DNA from: Planctomycetaceae bacterium
Lineage (GTDB): Bacteria > Planctomycetota > Planctomycetia > Pirellulales > Thermoguttaceae
Reading direction: 5' to 3'
Length of the DNA stretch: 7,657 nucleotides
NCBI GenBank assembly: GCA_031287585.1
Contig: JAITST010000397.1
Span: forward strand, 1 to 7,657
Part shown: piece after piece, positions 6,901 through 7,657 of the stretch
How positions within the stretch are numbered: the stretch's first letter is position 1
Layout: every line of letters begins with the position of its first letter
Notes under the pieces: generated by a model
The model's database searches: none
Seen by the model: the letters and a program-made list of their open reading frames with translations, nothing else
Told to the model about the DNA's origin: nothing
Position numbers and translations under genes: made by a program

Positions 6901-7067
6901 GAATCAAGTGCTTCGTCAAAATCGCCGTTCTTCATAATGTTAAGAGAACGGTCAAAGTAAACTGGATTAGGCACAACACGAAGAACCTGCTGACAATAAC
7001 CAGTTTCAACAAACAAAGCAAAACCGGCAACAATCGCAAGCCAGCATACATTAAGTAAACGTTTCAT
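3936..7067 (-). CDS. Exported TPR-CHAT protein, apparently lacking the catalytic cysteine
   Basis: CHAT is a caspase/separase-like (clan CD) peptidase fold. The 1043-residue product begins with a likely signal peptide, MKRLLNVCWLAIVAGFALFV, so it probably acts outside the cytoplasm. Residues about 30-440 are alpha-helical with TPR-like repeats (GDFDEALDSL, GDLNRAMKAF, EQYKDAETALKTG, GKGDVAYDSFFEA). The CHAT region spans about 627-1018, with LVIVPTGILWYVPFEAM (736-752), RYAPTAVLG (774-782), RLLVMPAFHT (898-907; His906 aligns with the HLATHG histidine), GDELFVSAM...MSRWRTGG (926-953) and HPFFWSPFILI (1008-1018). The canonical LSAC cysteine motif that should lie before GDELF is absent, so peptidase activity is doubtful. 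The tail (DEPAGDEKGELEKL) is acidic. I chose the ATG at 7065-7067 because it gives the signal peptide and has GGGAG 8 nt upstream; an upstream in-frame ATG would bury the signal. It lies 40 bp behind the broken PPOX gene, probably in the same transcript. The substrate or partner is unknown. Confidence 0.85.
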   Translation of the reverse strand: MKRLLNVCWLAIVAGFALFVETGYCQQVLRVVPNPVYFDRSLNIMKNGDFDEALDSLNVDLRGSVKMLEQNLWLDSICYNAQIGECYYQKGDLNRAMKAFSDSLLIYLKYSDWLVHVSYSGGAIQSMPRPAVSWGKSARTNPIGSFAKNGFTITQTSDRMDNIGGTLLIQPNNTMVTIHAGEIVRSLAMAIRRRGEILGTLSRYDPLNAELVKVLGGRPCRPNDITGSWVDVLYGLALSATEQYKDAETALKTGLVMEGRYDHQLTPLALFELGKIALLQGKGDVAYDSFFEASVSAMVNDDQLLMGEAFVMMANAYRLVDKSKPCLPIGLALTAARQARYKSNYVITSLVLETAEQTLTHGDVNDAASLLKSIDRQVEKSSLAVSWIAARYHYLTAMANYKLAYQTGKAALLEQGHQLFGDAMQFMSRSSLWLNQLNELNIRIKSDQITTRSALTIRAAGEIFERLLSPPTTLDWLLRPMEAMAATMYSQNAAYEHWFFIARERGDKEKAFEIAENARYQRFYSALPLGPRMMSLRMLFEGNPSDIPPAMLVERQSLSIDFAQFAKLSERIADIKRKLLAIPVVPKVKEQADEQRALLEEMYKISVMQEAMLAPIALSRISTPNVFPVPMKLEDIRAALPEKTSMLVFFDALGELYGFLLDKNELQMWVVSSSDPRAPTLRKLVTNFLESLGNKESNANQVLTLKNLDDTKWKTAGNELLSRLIGRDRQANFSELVIVPTGILWYVPFEAMCVQVGNDLRPFISAASTPITMRYAPTAVLGVPQKRGRAKSVETTVVQGKIWTRKEDGQAELDAIDRYIKQSVTRVALLPTDSKDERYFPIPANVETYATQVKQLLVLDDVPLPKAGALDWSPFTSDKRKGQNTVSSWLQLPWGGPRLLVMPAFHTPAETALRVNPSNSKLLANGDELFVSAMTLEACGAQTILMSRWRTGGRASLDLVGEFLKGYHESSAAEAWYKAVMRVATENLVVKEEPRLKIDGDPQIMASHPFFWSPFILIDRGEQPITDQSDEPAGDEKGELEKL

Positions 7068-7107
7068 AGTTTCGACTCCCACAAATCTAAAACACAAATT
7101 CTAAAAA

Positions 7108-7508
7108 TTAAAATTTACCGCTTTCAATTTCGCCGGTCATACTGTAAAAAGTAACTTCCGCGCCGGCGATATAAAACACAACAAACGTTGGATTTTTGCA
7201 AGTCTGGTAAATGTTAGCCAATACAGGCAAATCATCAAACGCTTTACGTTTGACATCCATATTATTCTCAAACACGGCATTCCCGCTCAAACGAACCACT
7301 CATTATCAGACGAGGTAGTGCTGATTTCAATACGGGGATTAGATTGAATTTGACGGTAAACATCTTTGGTATTAGCAGTACCAAAATAAAGCCGACCATT
7401 ATATTCGATAACCAACCCAAAAGGACGAACACGCGGCACATTGCCATCCAAAGTAGCAAGATAAAAAGCAGGATTGTCTTTCAGAAATTGATAAGTTCTC
7501 CTGAGCAT
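7108..7508 (-). pseudogene. PPOX-fold (FMN-binding split-barrel) protein gene, frameshifted
   Basis: Two consecutive minus-strand frames join into one protein of about 133 residues typical of small pyridoxamine 5'-phosphate oxidase-like proteins. The first (7508-7287) reads NPAFYLATLDGNVPRVRPFG, then GRLYFGTANTKDVYRQIQ, NPRIEISTTS and DNEWFV-stop. The second carries on with RLSGNAVFENN, ending FVVFYIAGAEVTFYSMTGE at 7108-7110. Inserting one base between 7293 and 7292 (TTC-CGT-TTG) restores WFRLSG, the usual W-x-R-L-x-G join. The ATG at 7506-7508 has AAGGG about 7 nt upstream and a strong promoter. Such proteins bind FMN, F420 or heme; this group's substrate is unknown, and it is not PdxH itself. 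A sequencing error is as likely as true inactivation. No standard slippery heptamer is seen, so programmed frameshifting is unlikely. If the frame is truly broken, the first frame alone would yield only 73 residues, half a barrel. Confidence 0.85.
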
Positions 7509-7560
7509 AATAAAACCCTTTCAAAACAAGTGTAAGAAAAAAACGTAACGCCAGAGCAAT

Positions 7561-7589
7561 ATCATAAAACAATCCGAACAAGTTGTCAA
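7561..7589 (-). promoter_or_regulatory. Near-consensus sigma70 promoter for the PPOX-CHAT unit
   Basis: On the minus strand TTGACA (7589-7584, perfect) is followed by a 17-bp spacer and TATGAT (7566-7561, 5 of 6). The start should fall near 7554, giving a leader of about 46 nt before the PPOX start codon with its AAGGG. No promoter this good is seen in the 40-bp gap before the CHAT gene, so the CHAT gene likely depends on this one. Confidence 0.75.
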
Positions 7590-7657
7590 GTAAGCGCGGG
7601 AATTACAGAAAATGTTTTTGTTCATTCGGGTGCATAAAAATTTGGCGGGGTTTTGTT

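Noticed and set aside
3936..7067. CHAT protein as a CRISPR-linked or phage-defence protease (Csx29-like)
   Set aside because: It has a signal peptide, no CRISPR or cas gene is nearby, and the catalytic cysteine motif is absent.
2718..7508. Functional link between PdxA (vitamin B6 synthesis) and the PPOX-fold gene (named after the vitamin B6 enzyme PdxH)
   Set aside because: The PPOX-like gene belongs to a generic small split-barrel group, not PdxH, and the two genes are on opposite strands 3.4 kb apart.
7612..7657. Plus-strand ATG frame (MFLFIRVHKNLAGF...) running off the right edge
   Set aside because: Only 15 codons are visible, with no clear ribosome-binding site or promoter; it could be the start of a divergent gene but cannot be supported.

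Overview
The window reads as a chromosomal housekeeping segment of a bacterium, most likely a planctomycete. That lineage call is an inference. It rests on the style of the large exported TPR-CHAT protein, the PurB that resembles animal adenylosuccinate lyase, and several start codons without a Shine-Dalgarno sequence. Base composition is moderate, with AT-rich intergenic stretches. No tRNA, rRNA, CRISPR array, transposase or phage gene was seen.

Layout from left to right. Positions 2-253 hold an open + strand reading frame that looks like the 3' end of a gene cut by the window edge. Positions 254-575 are non-coding and hold small hairpin repeats, a recurring 9-bp motif and a 57-nt imperfect palindrome just past the purB stop. 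Then come purB (576-2021, -), a 5' leader with a 21-bp tandem duplication under a good sigma70-type promoter, dtd (2213-2668, -) and, divergent from it, pdxA (2718-3689, +). The pdxA promoter appears to overlap the dtd start codon. Between pdxA and the next gene lies a 246-bp gap with a minus-strand promoter and an intrinsic terminator, which together outline an approximately 125-nt small RNA candidate. The right half is a two-gene leftward unit: a PPOX-fold flavin-type gene broken by one apparent base deletion (7108-7508), followed after 40 bp by a 1043-residue exported TPR-CHAT protein (3936-7067). A consensus-like promoter (TTGACA, 17 bp, TATGAT) lies in front of the unit.

PurB, Dtd and PdxA serve purine synthesis, removal of D-amino acids from tRNA, and (most likely) pyridoxal phosphate synthesis. 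They are not one pathway and probably sit together by chance. The least ordinary items are the CHAT protein, which keeps the CHAT scaffold and a histidine but lacks the expected catalytic cysteine motif, and the small RNA candidate, which carries ACCUCCU, identical to the 16S anti-Shine-Dalgarno core. No clearly new multi-gene system is visible.
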